This document shows positions 22,937 to 33,871 of a stretch of 37,008 nt of DNA, one piece after another (the first letter of the stretch is position 1; each line of letters starts with the position of its first letter). A model generated the notes under the pieces. The model saw nothing but the letters and a program-made list of their open reading frames with translations. It made no database searches and had not been told where the DNA came from. Position numbers and translations under genes: made by a program. Source of the DNA: an uncultured Eubacteriales bacterium (GTDB lineage: Bacteria > Bacillota > Clostridia > Oscillospirales > Oscillospiraceae); assembly GCA_900554275.1 (NCBI GenBank), contig USGS01000009.1, positions 1-37,008 on the forward strand. Direction: 5' to 3'.

Positions 22937-23708
22937 GCTGCTGGATAAGACGGCCCGCTCCGAGGAGGAGCGTCTGCTGCTGAGCCGTGTTTGGGACAAG
23001 CGGGAGCAGTGCCGCCTGCGGAGCATCCCCGCCGCCACGGCGTTTCTCTCACCCCAGGAGCAGGCGGCGGCCACGCGGCTGCTCAACGCCCTGGGCCAGC
23101 GGGAGGGCTATGCCTTCTGGGGCGGCTACGACGGCGCGGAGCGCCAGCGTCTGCTGTTCCTGCCGGACTGGATGGCCGAGCCGGACGACAGCGCCGTGGC
23201 GGCGCTGCGGGCGGTGTGCCGCAGCGGCGCGACCCTGACCCACCGGGATTTTTTGGGAAGTTTGATGGCCTTGGGATTGACCCGGGAGAAGATAGGCGAT
23301 ATACTGGTGGAAAGCGGCGGCTGTCAGGTGCTGGTCGATCCGTCGGCGTTGGATTTTCTGGTGCAGAGCTGGGACAGCGCGGGCCGGGAGAAGCTGACCG
23401 TGTCGTCCCTGCCGCTGGAGGAGCTCACTGTTCCGCAGGCGGCGGTGAAGGAGGTGCGGGACACCGTGTCCTCCCTGCGGCTGGACAACGTGCTGGCCTC
23501 GGCCTTCGGCCTCAGCCGGGGCAGGGCGGCGGAGGCCGTGGAAAAGGGCGCGGTGCAGGTGAACTACACCGTGTGCCAGAAGCCGGACAAGCCGGTGTCG
23601 GCGGGGGACGTGATCACCTGCCGTGGACTGGGCAAGTGTGTGCTGGACGCCGTGGGAAGCCCGACGAAGAAGGGCCGGCTGCCCGTGGCCATCCGGCGGT
23701 TCATATAG
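22923..23708 (+). CDS. ylmH: YlmH-like RNA-binding S4-domain protein
   Basis: A 261-residue protein of the YlmH family. The N-terminal part (residues 1-90) and middle (FLGSLMALGLTREKIGDILVESGGCQVLV) match the usual YlmH layout. The C-terminal S4 domain is at about 184-245: LRLDNVLASAFGLSRGRAAEAVEKGAVQVNY. In Bacillus, YlmH lies in the division cluster near sepF and divIVA and binds RNA on stalled ribosomes; here it is separated from that cluster. The start at 22923 is set by GGGGGAG upstream and lies inside the ABC exporter gene. A longer in-frame start at 22884 lacks a ribosome site. Confidence 0.88.
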   Translation: MDRRELLDKTARSEEERLLLSRVWDKREQCRLRSIPAATAFLSPQEQAAATRLLNALGQREGYAFWGGYDGAERQRLLFLPDWMAEPDDSAVAALRAVCRSGATLTHRDFLGSLMALGLTREKIGDILVESGGCQVLVDPSALDFLVQSWDSAGREKLTVSSLPLEELTVPQAAVKEVRDTVSSLRLDNVLASAFGLSRGRAAEAVEKGAVQVNYTVCQKPDKPVSAGDVITCRGLGKCVLDAVGSPTKKGRLPVAIRRFI

Positions 23709-23726
23709 GGGAAAGGAAGACGGAAA

Positions 23727-23939
23727 ATGGATGAGAAAAAGATCGCCCGTATCAACGAGCTGGCCCACAAGGCCAAGGCCGAGGGCCTGACGCCTGAGGA
23801 AACGGCGGAGCGGGACGCCCTGCGCCAGGAGTACCTGAACGCCATCATGCGCAATGCCCGTGAGGTGCTGGACAACACCTACATCGTGGATGAAAAGGGA
23901 AACAAGCGCAGGCTGAAGGGAAAGGGAGAACAGGGCTGA
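23727..23939 (+). CDS. UPF0291 (DUF896, YnzC-like) protein
   Basis: A 70-residue protein close to the B. subtilis YnzC family, seen in KIARINELAHKAKAEGLTPEE and AERDALRQEYL. Structures of the family show a two-helix hairpin in this part; the C-terminal third is basic and probably flexible. Function is not established, although some members lie near SOS genes. It starts 18 bases after ylmH with GGAAAGGAAG upstream and shares one base with the next start codon (TGATG). Confidence 0.92.
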   Translation: MDEKKIARINELAHKAKAEGLTPEETAERDALRQEYLNAIMRNAREVLDNTYIVDEKGNKRRLKGKGEQG

Positions 23940-25150
23940 TGGCATACCAATACGACGAAAACCAGGGCTTCCGCCCCGAGGGCACACCTCCGCCGCCTCC
24001 GCCCCGGAAAAACGGCGTCGAGAAGAATAACAACGACCTGGGCTCGTGGATCTTCATCATCGTCATGCTGAGTGTGGCGTGGCCGGTGGGCTTGATCCTG
24101 CTGATCTCCAAGCTGTCCGACAGCTCGGGGAGGAAGAACCGCGCCCCGCGGCAGGCATCAGCGCAGGCAGCGGCGCAGGCCCAGCCCAAGGTGCAGCAGA
24201 CCATGCAGCAGGTGACGAAAACGCCGGTCTATACCGACAAGAGCGCCAAGACCATGAAGACCATCGGCGCGGTGTTGGGCATACTGGGCTGCCTGGCGCT
24301 GTTCAGCGCCGTGGGGGAGAATTTGTCCTATGCGGTGCAGTACAGCGAGTGGTGGTTTTTCCTGCGCCAGCTTTTCTACCCGGTGGGTATGCTGGCCAGC
24401 GGCGCGGCGCTGCTGCTGGGCAGCGGCGGTCTGAAGCGCCGCCAGCGCCGCTATGCCACCTACCTCCGCACGGCGGGGCAGAAGCCCGCCGTCCCCCTGG
24501 CCCATCTGGCCCGTGCGGCGGACGTGTCGGAGCGGCGGCTGGAGAAGGACCTGGACATCATGCTGGAAAAGGGCCTGTGGGGAGAGAACGCCTATATCGA
24601 CAAGGGCAGCGGGATGCTGTTCCGCTCTCAGGAGGCGGCCAGCGCCTATTTCGCCGCGGCCAACGCGGCCAAGCAGCCTCAGGAAGCCCCCGCCCCTGCG
24701 GAGGGCTATGACGGCGTCCTCCGCCAAATACGTGATCTGAACGACCGCATCGCCGACGAGGCGCTCAGCGCCAAGATCGACCGGCTGGAGCAGGTGTCCG
24801 GCAGCATTTTCAAGGCCATCGAGGACAACGGGGACAAGCGGGCCGCGGCGGGCAAGTTCCTGAACTACTACCTGCCCACCACGCTGAAGCTGCTGGAGAA
24901 TTATGCCGCCTTTGAGGAGGCCGGCGTCAGCGGCGAGAACCTGAGCCAGGCCAAGGCCAAGATCGAAAAGACCATGGACAGCATCGTGGCGGGCTTTGAG
25001 CACCAGCTGGACGAGCTGTACCGCAGCGATGCCATGGACATCGACAGCGACATACGGGTCATGGAGACCATGCTGCGCCGGGACACCGCCAGCGTGGCGG
25101 ACGATTTCGGCCTGGGCGGCGGCACGGCGGTCCAGCAGCAGAGGGAATAA
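23939..25150 (+). CDS. XpaC-like (5-bromo-4-chloroindolyl phosphate hydrolysis) membrane protein
   Basis: A 403-residue protein. A proline run at residues 17-22 precedes one transmembrane helix near 36-58 (WIFIIVMLSVAWPVGLILLIS), then an Ala/Gln-rich linker, and two more helices near 107-130 and 145-165. A predicted winged-helix-like segment follows (VPLAHLARAADVSERRLEKDLDIMLEKGLW). The C-terminal 140 residues are helical and match the XpaC family (FKAIEDNGDKRAAAGKFLNYYLPTTLKLLENYAAFE). XpaC was named for phosphatase-substrate hydrolysis, but its real job is unclear; relatives are often near TelA toxic-anion-resistance genes, absent here. It starts within the stop of the UPF0291 gene and ends with a terminator. 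Confidence 0.8.
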   Translation: MAYQYDENQGFRPEGTPPPPPPRKNGVEKNNNDLGSWIFIIVMLSVAWPVGLILLISKLSDSSGRKNRAPRQASAQAAAQAQPKVQQTMQQVTKTPVYTDKSAKTMKTIGAVLGILGCLALFSAVGENLSYAVQYSEWWFFLRQLFYPVGMLASGAALLLGSGGLKRRQRRYATYLRTAGQKPAVPLAHLARAADVSERRLEKDLDIMLEKGLWGENAYIDKGSGMLFRSQEAASAYFAAANAAKQPQEAPAPAEGYDGVLRQIRDLNDRIADEALSAKIDRLEQVSGSIFKAIEDNGDKRAAAGKFLNYYLPTTLKLLENYAAFEEAGVSGENLSQAKAKIEKTMDSIVAGFEHQLDELYRSDAMDIDSDIRVMETMLRRDTASVADDFGLGGGTAVQQQRE

Positions 25151-25154
25151 GCAA

Positions 25155-25186
25155 AAAGGGAAACGCAGGTCTCTGCGTTTCCCTTT
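25155..25186 (+). terminator. Terminator of the ABC exporter-ylmH-XpaC operon
   Basis: AAAGGGAAACGCAG paired with CTGCGTTTCCCTTT around a GTCT loop, directly after the XpaC-like gene. Confidence 0.88.
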
Positions 25187-25228
25187 CATGCATTTGACAG
25201 AAGTTTCGCAAAAAGGACACGCCGTTTA

Positions 25229-25257
25229 TTGACGGCGGAGCAGAAACGGGGTACAAT
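25229..25257 (+). promoter_or_regulatory. Promoter of the glgBCDAP operon
   Basis: TTGACG (25229-25234), a 17-base spacer and TACAAT (25252-25257). The predicted start, near 25264, falls inside an inverted repeat. Confidence 0.75.
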
Positions 25258-25258
25258 G

Positions 25259-25276
25259 TTCGGTAACGATACCGAA
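25259..25276. promoter_or_regulatory. Operator-like inverted repeat at the glg transcription start
   Basis: TTCGGTA-ACGA-TACCGAA has perfect 7-bp arms, begins 2 bases after the -10 box and covers the predicted start. A second hairpin, CGCCG-GTTT-CGGCG, lies at 25295-25308 in the leader. The position suits a LacI- or TetR-type repressor, but no regulator gene is adjacent. Confidence 0.5.
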
Positions 25277-25347
25277 GCCCCGGACGAGCCGTTTCGCCGG
25301 TTTCGGCGGGACGTGTGTGATACGTTGAGAGAGAAGGAGCGTGAGTC

Positions 25348-27218
<1,871 letters not shown>

Positions 27219-27222
<4 letters not shown>

Positions 27223-28427
27223 AAAAAGAGTGTGTGGCCATGCTGCTGGCCGGCGGCCAGGGCAGCCGTCTGTATGTGCTCACCGGCAATATGGCCAAGC
27301 CCGCCGTCCCCTTCGGCGGCAAGTTCCGCATCATTGACTTTCCCCTGTCCAACTGCACCAACTCCGGCATCGACACCGTGGGCGTGCTGACCCAGTACCG
27401 CCCGCTGGAGCTGAACAGCTACATCGGCAACGGCCAGCCCTGGGAGCTGGACCGCATCAACGGCGGTGTCCACATCCTGCCGCCCTACCAGTCCGCCGGC
27501 GGCGCTGTGTGGTACAAGGGCACGGCCAACGCCATCTATCAGAACATCGGCTTCGTAGACCTGTACGACCCGGAGTACGTGCTGGTGCTCTCCGGCGACC
27601 ACATCTACAAAATGGACTACTCCGATATGCTCCGCCGCCACAAGGAGGCCAAGGCCGACTGCACCATCTCCGTCATGGAAGTCCCCTGGGAGGACGCCAG
27701 CCGCTTCGGCATCATGAACGTGGACGGCGCGGACAACATCACCGAGTTCGAGGAAAAGCCCAAAAATCCCAAGAGCAACCTGGCCTCCATGGGCATCTAC
27801 ATCTTCACCTGGCAAAAGCTGCGCCAGTACCTCATCGACGACGAGGCCGATCCCCGCAGCGAGAACGACTTCGGCAAAAACATCATCCCGGAGATGCTCC
27901 GCGCCGGCGAGAAGCTGGTGGCCTACCGCTTCGAGGGCTACTGGAAGGACGTGGGCACGCTGGACTCCCTGTGGGATGCCAACATGGATATGCTGTCCCC
28001 CGGCTCAGGGCTGAACCTGCTGGACAAGAAATGGCGCATCTATGGCCGCACGCCCACCTGCCCGCCCACGTATATCGGCCCGGCGGGCGACGTGGGCAAC
28101 AGCGCCGTCGCCAAGGGCTGCACCGTGCTGGGCGAGGTGAAGAACTCCGTCCTCAGCTACGGCACAACGGTGGGCGAGGGCGCGGAGGTGTCCTACGCCG
28201 TGGTCATGCCCGGCGCGGTCATCGAACCGGGCGCGAAGGTGTCCTACGCCATCGTGGGCGAGAAGTGCCGGGTGGGCCGTAACGCCGTGGTGGGCGGCGC
28301 ACCGGGCAGCGTGGACTTTGACAAATGGGGCATCGCCGTGCTCGGGCCGGGGACGGTCGTGGCAGCGGGCGAGACCATCGAACCGAAAATGATGCTGGGC
28401 GCAAGCGGCAAGGAGGTACGGCCATGA
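27219..28427 (+). CDS. glgC: Glucose-1-phosphate adenylyltransferase, catalytic subunit
   Basis: GlgC makes ADP-glucose from glucose-1-phosphate and ATP, the committed step of glycogen synthesis. The 402-residue protein has MLLAGGQGSRL near residues 8-18, AKPAVPFGGKFRIIDFPLSN, the sugar-phosphate loop FEEKPKNPKSNLASMGIYIF, YWKDVGTLDSLWDAN, and a C-terminal left-handed beta-helix (VAKGCTVLGEVKNSVLSYG). The nucleotide loop reads GSRLYVLT where GTRLxPLT is common, a small variation. It starts within the glgB stop (ATGA), with AGGAGGT upstream, and ends within the glgD start. It probably forms a hetero-oligomer with GlgD. Confidence 0.96.
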
Positions 28428-29536
28428 AGGGACTGCACGGGATCATCTTCTCCTACGAGAAAAAGAGCGGCCTGCGGGAGCTGATCGAAAACCGCGTCCA
28501 CGGCTCGATCCCCTTCGGCGGGGACTACCGGGTCATCGACTTTATCCTCTCCAGCATGGTCAACGCCGGCATCACCGACGTGGGTGTCATCATGCACGGC
28601 AAGTGTCAGTCTCTGCTGGACCATCTGGGGTCAGGCAAGAGCTGGGATCTCAGCCGCAACTTCGGCGGCTTGACGCTGCTGCCTGCCTTTGCCTACACGG
28701 AGCGGCGGGGCGGCGACGGCCAGTTCCGGGGCAGGGTGGAGGCGTTGGCCAGCGTCATGAACTACCTCAAGGGCATCCGGCAGGAGTATGTGGTGCTGGC
28801 AGACAGCGACACGGTGATGAACCTGCCGCTGGAGGACGTGTTCCGCCGCCATATTGACACCGGCACGGACATCACCGCCGTGTGCGCCACCGGCGCAGGC
28901 GACGGCGAGGACACCTATTTCACCCTGGACGACACGGGCCGCATCACCGACACGGCCTACGCCCTCTACACCCCCGCCGGCTACCGCTGCCTGAACGTGT
29001 TCGTGCTGCGGCGGGATCTGCTGCTGGAGCTGGTGGCGGAGTGCGCCAGCCGCAACGGCTACAGCCTGCGCCGCAACATCCTGCAGGAGATGGGCGCGCG
29101 ACTGAAGCTGTACGGCTATGTCTACGACGGCTACGCCGCCCACATCAACACCCTCCAAAGCTACTACGACCGCAGCATGGAGCTGCTAAGCACCGCCGTG
29201 CGGCAGGCGCTGTTCTGCCCGCAGCGCCCTGTCTACGGCAAGGAGAATGACTCCCCCTCCGGCTACATCGACCCGGACGGCGGCTGCGTCAACTCCCTCA
29301 TCGCCGACGGCTGCGACATCCGGGGCAGCGTGAAAAACTGCATTCTGTTCCGCAACGTGCGTATCGAACGGGGTGCAAGTGTGGAAAACTGTATTCTGTT
29401 CAAGGACACGGTGGTGAAGAAGGGCGCGTCCCTCCACAGCGTCATCACCGACAAGTATGTGACCGTCAGCGAAAACGTGATACTGACCGGCCATGAGCGC
29501 TACCCCATGGTGGTGGCCAAGGGCGTGACGGTCTGA
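28424..29536 (+). CDS. glgD: Glucose-1-phosphate adenylyltransferase regulatory subunit GlgD
   Basis: A 370-residue GlgC paralogue. The scaffold remains (SIPFGGDYRVIDFILSSMVNAGI, SKSWDLSRNFGG-type segment, YRCLNVFVLRRDLL, VENCILF beta-helix turns), but the GGxGxRL nucleotide loop is replaced by GIIFSYEKKSGLRELIE. It is therefore unlikely to be catalytic by itself. In Bacillus and Streptococcus, GlgD enhances GlgC activity in a GlgCD complex. I chose the ATG at 28424, preceded by AAGGAGGT and overlapping the glgC stop; the earlier in-frame start is inside glgC. Confidence 0.94.
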   Translation: MKGLHGIIFSYEKKSGLRELIENRVHGSIPFGGDYRVIDFILSSMVNAGITDVGVIMHGKCQSLLDHLGSGKSWDLSRNFGGLTLLPAFAYTERRGGDGQFRGRVEALASVMNYLKGIRQEYVVLADSDTVMNLPLEDVFRRHIDTGTDITAVCATGAGDGEDTYFTLDDTGRITDTAYALYTPAGYRCLNVFVLRRDLLLELVAECASRNGYSLRRNILQEMGARLKLYGYVYDGYAAHINTLQSYYDRSMELLSTAVRQALFCPQRPVYGKENDSPSGYIDPDGGCVNSLIADGCDIRGSVKNCILFRNVRIERGASVENCILFKDTVVKKGASLHSVITDKYVTVSENVILTGHERYPMVVAKGVTV

Positions 29537-29552
29537 GAGAGGGGGCATCATC

Positions 29553-30986
29553 ATGCGTATTCTGTATGTGACGGGCGAGGCGTTTCCTTTCTGCAAGACC
29601 GGCGGTCTGGCGGACGTGGCAGGCAGCCTGCCCCCGGCGCTGGCCAAAAACGGCGACCAGGTGGCAGTGATCCTGCCCCTGTACGGGCAGATCGGCCAGC
29701 TGTGGCGGCAGCAGATGACCTTCCGCCGCTATATCTACGTGGATCTCGGCTGGAGGCATGAGTACTGCGGCCTGTTCTCCCTGGAGAGCCGCGGCGTAAC
29801 GTGGTACTTCGTGGACAACGAGCACTACTTCGCCCGTCCCCGGCTGTACGGCGAGTTTGACGACGGCGAGCGCTTCGCCTTCTTCTCCAAGGCCGTCATC
29901 GACCTGCTGCCCAGTCTGGACTGGATGCCGGACGTGCTCCACTGCAACGACTGGCAGACGGCTCTCGTCCCCATCTACCTCAAGGACGTGGCCACCCGCT
30001 GGCCGGAGGTGCGGCGTATCCGCACGGTGTTCACCATCCACAACATCGAGTATCAGGGCCGCTTCGGCAGCGACACGGTGGACCAGCTCTTCGGACTTGA
30101 CAGAGGGTGGTATAATGACGGCACGCTGCAAATGGACGGCGATGTGAACCTGATGAAGGGAGCCATGCTCATGGCCGATGCCGTCACCACCGTCAGCCCC
30201 ACCTACGCCGCCCAGCTCCACGACCCGGCCTATGCCGAGGGCATGGCCAGCGTGGTGGACATGGTGGGCTGGAAAATGCACGGCGTGGTCAACGGCATCG
30301 ACACCGACAGCTACGACCCCGCCGCCGACCTGGCCCTGCCCCACCACTACGACGCGGAGCACATGGCGGGCAAGGCCGCCTGCAAGGCCGCGCTCCAGGA
30401 GGAGCTGGGCCTGGCCTGCGAGGCGGACACGCCCCTTATCGCCATGGTCACGCGGCTGGTGGGCCACAAGGGCCTGGATTTAGTCCAGGAGGCCATGGAC
30501 GGTGTCATGGCCACCGGCTGTCAGTTCGTGGTGCTGGGCACGGGCGAATGGCGGTATGAGGACTTCTTCCGCCAGAAGGCGTGGCAGTACGGCGGGCGGC
30601 TCTCTGCCCAGCTGGCCTATTCCGAGGCTCTGTCCCGCCGCATCTACGCCGCCGCCGACCTGTTTCTCATGCCCTCCCGCAGCGAGCCCTGCGGCCTGAG
30701 CCAGATGATCGCCATGCGCTACGGCGCAGTGCCCATCGTCCGCCGTACCGGCGGGCTGGCGGACACAGTGAAATCCTGCCAGGTGGGCCAGGCGGATGGC
30801 ACGGGCTACCTGTTCGAGCGGTACGAGGCCGGGGCGATGCTGGATGTCATCGGTCAGGCCACCGGATTGTACCGGGGCGACCGCAGCGGCTTCAACACCG
30901 TGCGCCGCCGGGGCATGACGGCGGACTTCACCTGGGACAGAAGCGCCGTGGCGTACCGCCAAATCTACGCAAATCTGCTGGGCTGA
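29553..30986 (+). CDS. glgA: Glycogen synthase (ADP-glucose, GT5)
   Basis: GlgA adds glucose from ADP-glucose to the growing alpha-1,4 chain. The 477-residue protein has the N-terminal KTGGLADVAGSLPPAL signature near residue 15-30, DVLHCNDWQTALVPIYL, FTIHNIEYQGRF, VVNGIDTDSYDPAADLAL, and the C-terminal nucleotide-sugar site SRSEPCGLSQMIAMRYGAVPI followed by TGGLADTV. All GT5 motifs are intact. GAGAGGGGG precedes the ATG, 16 bases after glgD. Confidence 0.96.
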   Translation: MRILYVTGEAFPFCKTGGLADVAGSLPPALAKNGDQVAVILPLYGQIGQLWRQQMTFRRYIYVDLGWRHEYCGLFSLESRGVTWYFVDNEHYFARPRLYGEFDDGERFAFFSKAVIDLLPSLDWMPDVLHCNDWQTALVPIYLKDVATRWPEVRRIRTVFTIHNIEYQGRFGSDTVDQLFGLDRGWYNDGTLQMDGDVNLMKGAMLMADAVTTVSPTYAAQLHDPAYAEGMASVVDMVGWKMHGVVNGIDTDSYDPAADLALPHHYDAEHMAGKAACKAALQEELGLACEADTPLIAMVTRLVGHKGLDLVQEAMDGVMATGCQFVVLGTGEWRYEDFFRQKAWQYGGRLSAQLAYSEALSRRIYAAADLFLMPSRSEPCGLSQMIAMRYGAVPIVRRTGGLADTVKSCQVGQADGTGYLFERYEAGAMLDVIGQATGLYRGDRSGFNTVRRRGMTADFTWDRSAVAYRQIYANLLG

Positions 30987-31018
30987 CGCCCGGCTGACCA
31001 TACGGAGGATATACCTAT

Positions 31019-33439
31019 ATGACCTACAACAAGGAAACCTTGAAGGAAGCCATCGTCCAAAAGCTGCGCCTGAACTACGGCTGCACCGAGAAGCAGGCCA
31101 CGGACGGTGAGATGATGAAGGCCTGCGCCATGGTGCTGCGTGACATCATGGCCGAGCGGGGCGTGCAGACCCGCGAGAACACCACCCGCGAGGAAAAGCG
31201 GAAGGTCCACTACCTGTCCCTGGAGTTCCTCATGGGCCGCAGCCTGATGAAGAATGCCTTCAATCTGGAGCTGCTGGGTGCGCTGAATGAGGCCATCGAC
31301 GAGCTGGGCTTCAAGGCCGCCGACATCTTCGAGATGGAGCCCGACGCGGGCCTCGGCAACGGCGGCCTGGGCCGCCTGGCCGCCTGCTACCTGGACAGCA
31401 TGACCACCCTGGAGATCCCCGCCGCCGGTTATTCCATCTGCTACGAGCTGGGCATCTTCAAGCAGAAGATCGTAGAGGGTCAGCAGGTGGAGCTGCCCGA
31501 CGACTGGATGCAGCTGGGCGACGCCTGGCTGCTGCCCAAGCTCCAGGAGGCGGAGGAGGTCCACTTCGGCGGCACGGTCCGCACCCGCTGGGACAACGGC
31601 CATCTTATGGTGGTCCACGAGGACTACACCCGTGTCCTGGCCGTCCCCTGCGACATGGAGATCGCCGGCTACGACACCGACCACGTCAACACCCTGCGGC
31701 TGTGGCAGGCCCGCAGCCCCAAGCCCATCGACATGAAGCTGTTCAGCCAGGGTCAGTACCTCCACGCGGCGGAGGAGCGCGCCATGGCCGATGCCATCAG
31801 CCAGGTGCTCTATCCGGAGGACAACCATTACGAGGGCAAGTCCCTCCGTCTCAAGCAGCAGTATTTCTTCGTCTCCGCCACCATCCAGTCCATCGTCCGC
31901 AAGCACATCCAGCAGTACGGCACGGTGAAGAACTTCCACGAGAAGAACGTCATTCAGATCAACGACACCCACCCCACCCTGGTCATCCCGGAGCTGATGC
32001 GTATCCTGGTGGACGATGCCGGCATGGACTGGGACGAGGCGTGGCACATCGTCACCCACTGCGTGGCCTACACCAACCACACGGTCATGGCCGAGGCGCT
32101 GGAGGTCTGGCCGCAGCAGCTGTTTGAGACGCTGCTGCCCCGCGTCTGGCAGATATTGCAGGAGATCGCCCGCCGCTGGCAGCAGCAGGTGGAGGACTTC
32201 TACCACGACCCGGCCAAGACCGCCAAGCTGGCCATCATTTGGGACGGCGGCGTGCGCATGGCCAACCTGTGCATCGCCGGCAGCATGGCCGTCAACGGCG
32301 TCAGCGCCCTCCACTCCGAGATCCTGCGTAAGGACCTGTTCAAGGATGCCTGCCAAATGCAGCCGGACAAGTTCAAGAACGTCACCAACGGCATCGACCA
32401 CCGCCGCTGGGTGTCTCAGATCAACCCGGGGCTGGACAGCCTGATCCGCGACCTCACCGGCGGCGACGGCTACCTGACCCACCCCATGGAGCTGAAAAAG
32501 CTGGAGCAGTACGTGGGCGACACCTCCGTACTGGCCCGGCTGGACGACATCAAGAAGGCCAACAAGCAGGCCTTTGCCGACTTCGCCAAAAAGCAGCAGG
32601 GCGTGGTGCTGAACACCGACGCCATCTTCGATGTGCAGGTGAAGCGCCTCCACGAGTACAAGCGCCAGCTGCTGAACGTGCTGCAAATCATCTACCTCTA
32701 TCAGCGCCTGCAGGACGACCCCGACCTGTCCATCCCGCCCCAGACGTTCCTCTTCGGCGCGAAGGCCGCCCCCGGCTACGCCGTGGCCAAGCGCATCATC
32801 CACCTCATCAACTCCCTGGCCGACCAGGTGAACAGCGATCCCCTGTGCAGGGATCGTTTGCAGGTGGTGTTCCTGGAGAACTACCGCGTCTCCCTGGCGG
32901 AGATGCTCATGCCCGCCAGTGAGGTGAGCCAGCAGATCTCCACCGCCGGCAAGGAGGCCAGCGGCACGGGCAACATGAAGTTCATGATCAACGGCGCGCT
33001 GACCGTGGGCACACTGGACGGCGCCAACGTGGAGATGCACGAGCTGATGGGCGACGAGAATATGTTCCTCTTCGGCCTGAAGGCCGACGAGGTGGAGCAC
33101 CTGCGCCACACCTACGATCCCCAGCTGCTGTACCAGCGCGATCCGGTGCTGCGCCGCGCGGTGGACACGCTGAAGACCGGCTTCCGGGACGGCGTGACCT
33201 ACGAGGACATCTGGCAGCGCCTGCTCACCGATACGGACGGCCCGGCGGACCAGTATATGGTCCTGGCGGACTTCGCCGCCTACTGCGACGCGGAGTCCCG
33301 TATGCGCCACACCTACGAGGACCGGAACAGGTGGAACGCCATGAGCCTGACCAACATCGCCCGCAGCGGCGTGTTTGCCGCCGACCGGGCCATCGCCCAG
33401 TACGCCGACACCATCTGGCACGTCCCCTACAAGAAATAA
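31019..33439 (+). CDS. glgP: Glycogen/maltodextrin phosphorylase
   Basis: GlgP releases glucose-1-phosphate from glycogen chain ends using phosphate and pyridoxal phosphate. The 806-residue length is typical for the GT35 family. Motifs are the N-terminal VHYLSLEFLMGRSL, GLGNGGLGRLAACYLDS, the carbohydrate-site VIQINDTHPTLVIPELMRIL, KFKNVTNGIDHRRW, DVQVKRLHEYKRQLLN, and the PLP-lysine segment EASGTGNMKFMINGALTVGTLDGANVE (split by function). The ATG follows ACGGAGGATAT. It is last in the operon. No intact terminator follows: 4 bases after the stop there is only the left half of a terminator (33444-33458). Confidence 0.97.
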   Translation: MTYNKETLKEAIVQKLRLNYGCTEKQATDGEMMKACAMVLRDIMAERGVQTRENTTREEKRKVHYLSLEFLMGRSLMKNAFNLELLGALNEAIDELGFKAADIFEMEPDAGLGNGGLGRLAACYLDSMTTLEIPAAGYSICYELGIFKQKIVEGQQVELPDDWMQLGDAWLLPKLQEAEEVHFGGTVRTRWDNGHLMVVHEDYTRVLAVPCDMEIAGYDTDHVNTLRLWQARSPKPIDMKLFSQGQYLHAAEERAMADAISQVLYPEDNHYEGKSLRLKQQYFFVSATIQSIVRKHIQQYGTVKNFHEKNVIQINDTHPTLVIPELMRILVDDAGMDWDEAWHIVTHCVAYTNHTVMAEALEVWPQQLFETLLPRVWQILQEIARRWQQQVEDFYHDPAKTAKLAIIWDGGVRMANLCIAGSMAVNGVSALHSEILRKDLFKDACQMQPDKFKNVTNGIDHRRWVSQINPGLDSLIRDLTGGDGYLTHPMELKKLEQYVGDTSVLARLDDIKKANKQAFADFAKKQQGVVLNTDAIFDVQVKRLHEYKRQLLNVLQIIYLYQRLQDDPDLSIPPQTFLFGAKAAPGYAVAKRIIHLINSLADQVNSDPLCRDRLQVVFLENYRVSLAEMLMPASEVSQQISTAGKEASGTGNMKFMINGALTVGTLDGANVEMHELMGDENMFLFGLKADEVEHLRHTYDPQLLYQRDPVLRRAVDTLKTGFRDGVTYEDIWQRLLTDTDGPADQYMVLADFAAYCDAESRMRHTYEDRNRWNAMSLTNIARSGVFAADRAIAQYADTIWHVPYKK

Positions 33440-33443
33440 GCAC

Positions 33444-33458
33444 AAAAGAACCGCCCCC
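33444..33458 (+). terminator. Orphan left arm of a terminator after glgP
   Basis: AAAAGAACCGCCCCC equals the left arm of the terminator at 16597 and closely matches the one at 33831, but no complementary right arm follows here. It looks like the remains of a glgP terminator split by the next gene. Confidence 0.45.
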
Positions 33459-33495
33459 ACTGTACCTTTACACCTGCGGATATGGAGGTCATGCT

Positions 33496-33819
33496 ATGAG
33501 TTGTTCTGATATGCGCCTGAATTGCCATGCCTGCGGGCAGGAAATGGAGTACGGCGAGGTCGCCTTTAACCTGAAAAACGGACTGATCTGGATGCCGGAG
33601 GGCATAAAGACCGCCACGCTGAAAAAGTATCTCCGCTCCTATCATTTCAACAGGTCCTTCGTGGCCGGAAGCGATGGTGCGTCTTTCGGTATCAACAGCC
33701 AATGGGTGCTTGAGCCGATGGACGTTACGGACTGGTATATCCGTCTTCCCAGTCATATCTGCCGCGCCTGTAAAGAAGTGCTCATCCACTATAACGAGCG
33801 CAGGGAATACAGAGAGTGA
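33496..33819 (+). CDS. Small zinc-ribbon protein (DUF6487-like)
   Basis: A 107-residue protein with CHAC at 10-13 and CRAC at 89-92, the two halves of a zinc ribbon that bracket a Trp/Phe-rich beta region (FNLKNGLIWMPEG, SFGINSQWVLEPM). The pattern C-x2-C-x3-M, a conserved Gly and Trp, and a late C-x2-C followed by hydrophobic and Tyr residues is like the DUF6487 family, which has no known function. The GGAGG at 33484-33488 sets the start. Its base and codon composition is more AT-rich than the flanking genes, and it sits between a broken terminator arm and a complete terminator of the same sequence, so it was probably acquired by insertion. Confidence 0.7.
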   Translation: MSCSDMRLNCHACGQEMEYGEVAFNLKNGLIWMPEGIKTATLKKYLRSYHFNRSFVAGSDGASFGINSQWVLEPMDVTDWYIRLPSHICRACKEVLIHYNERREYRE

Positions 33820-33830
33820 GGAAAATACGC

Positions 33831-33860
33831 GAAAAGAACCGCCTCCCGGCGGTTCTTTTC
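33831..33860. terminator. Bidirectional terminator between the zinc-ribbon and HD-domain genes
   Basis: GAAAAGAACCGCC paired with GGCGGTTCTTTTC around a TCCC loop. It serves two convergent genes. Confidence 0.9.
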
Positions 33861-33871
33861 ATATATCACCC

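Noticed and set aside
21131..23086. A 651-codon minus-strand open frame
   Set aside because: It is antisense to the ABC exporter and ylmH, whose motifs are all intact.
30965..33460. An 831-codon minus-strand open frame
   Set aside because: It is antisense to glgP and has no domain or start signal.
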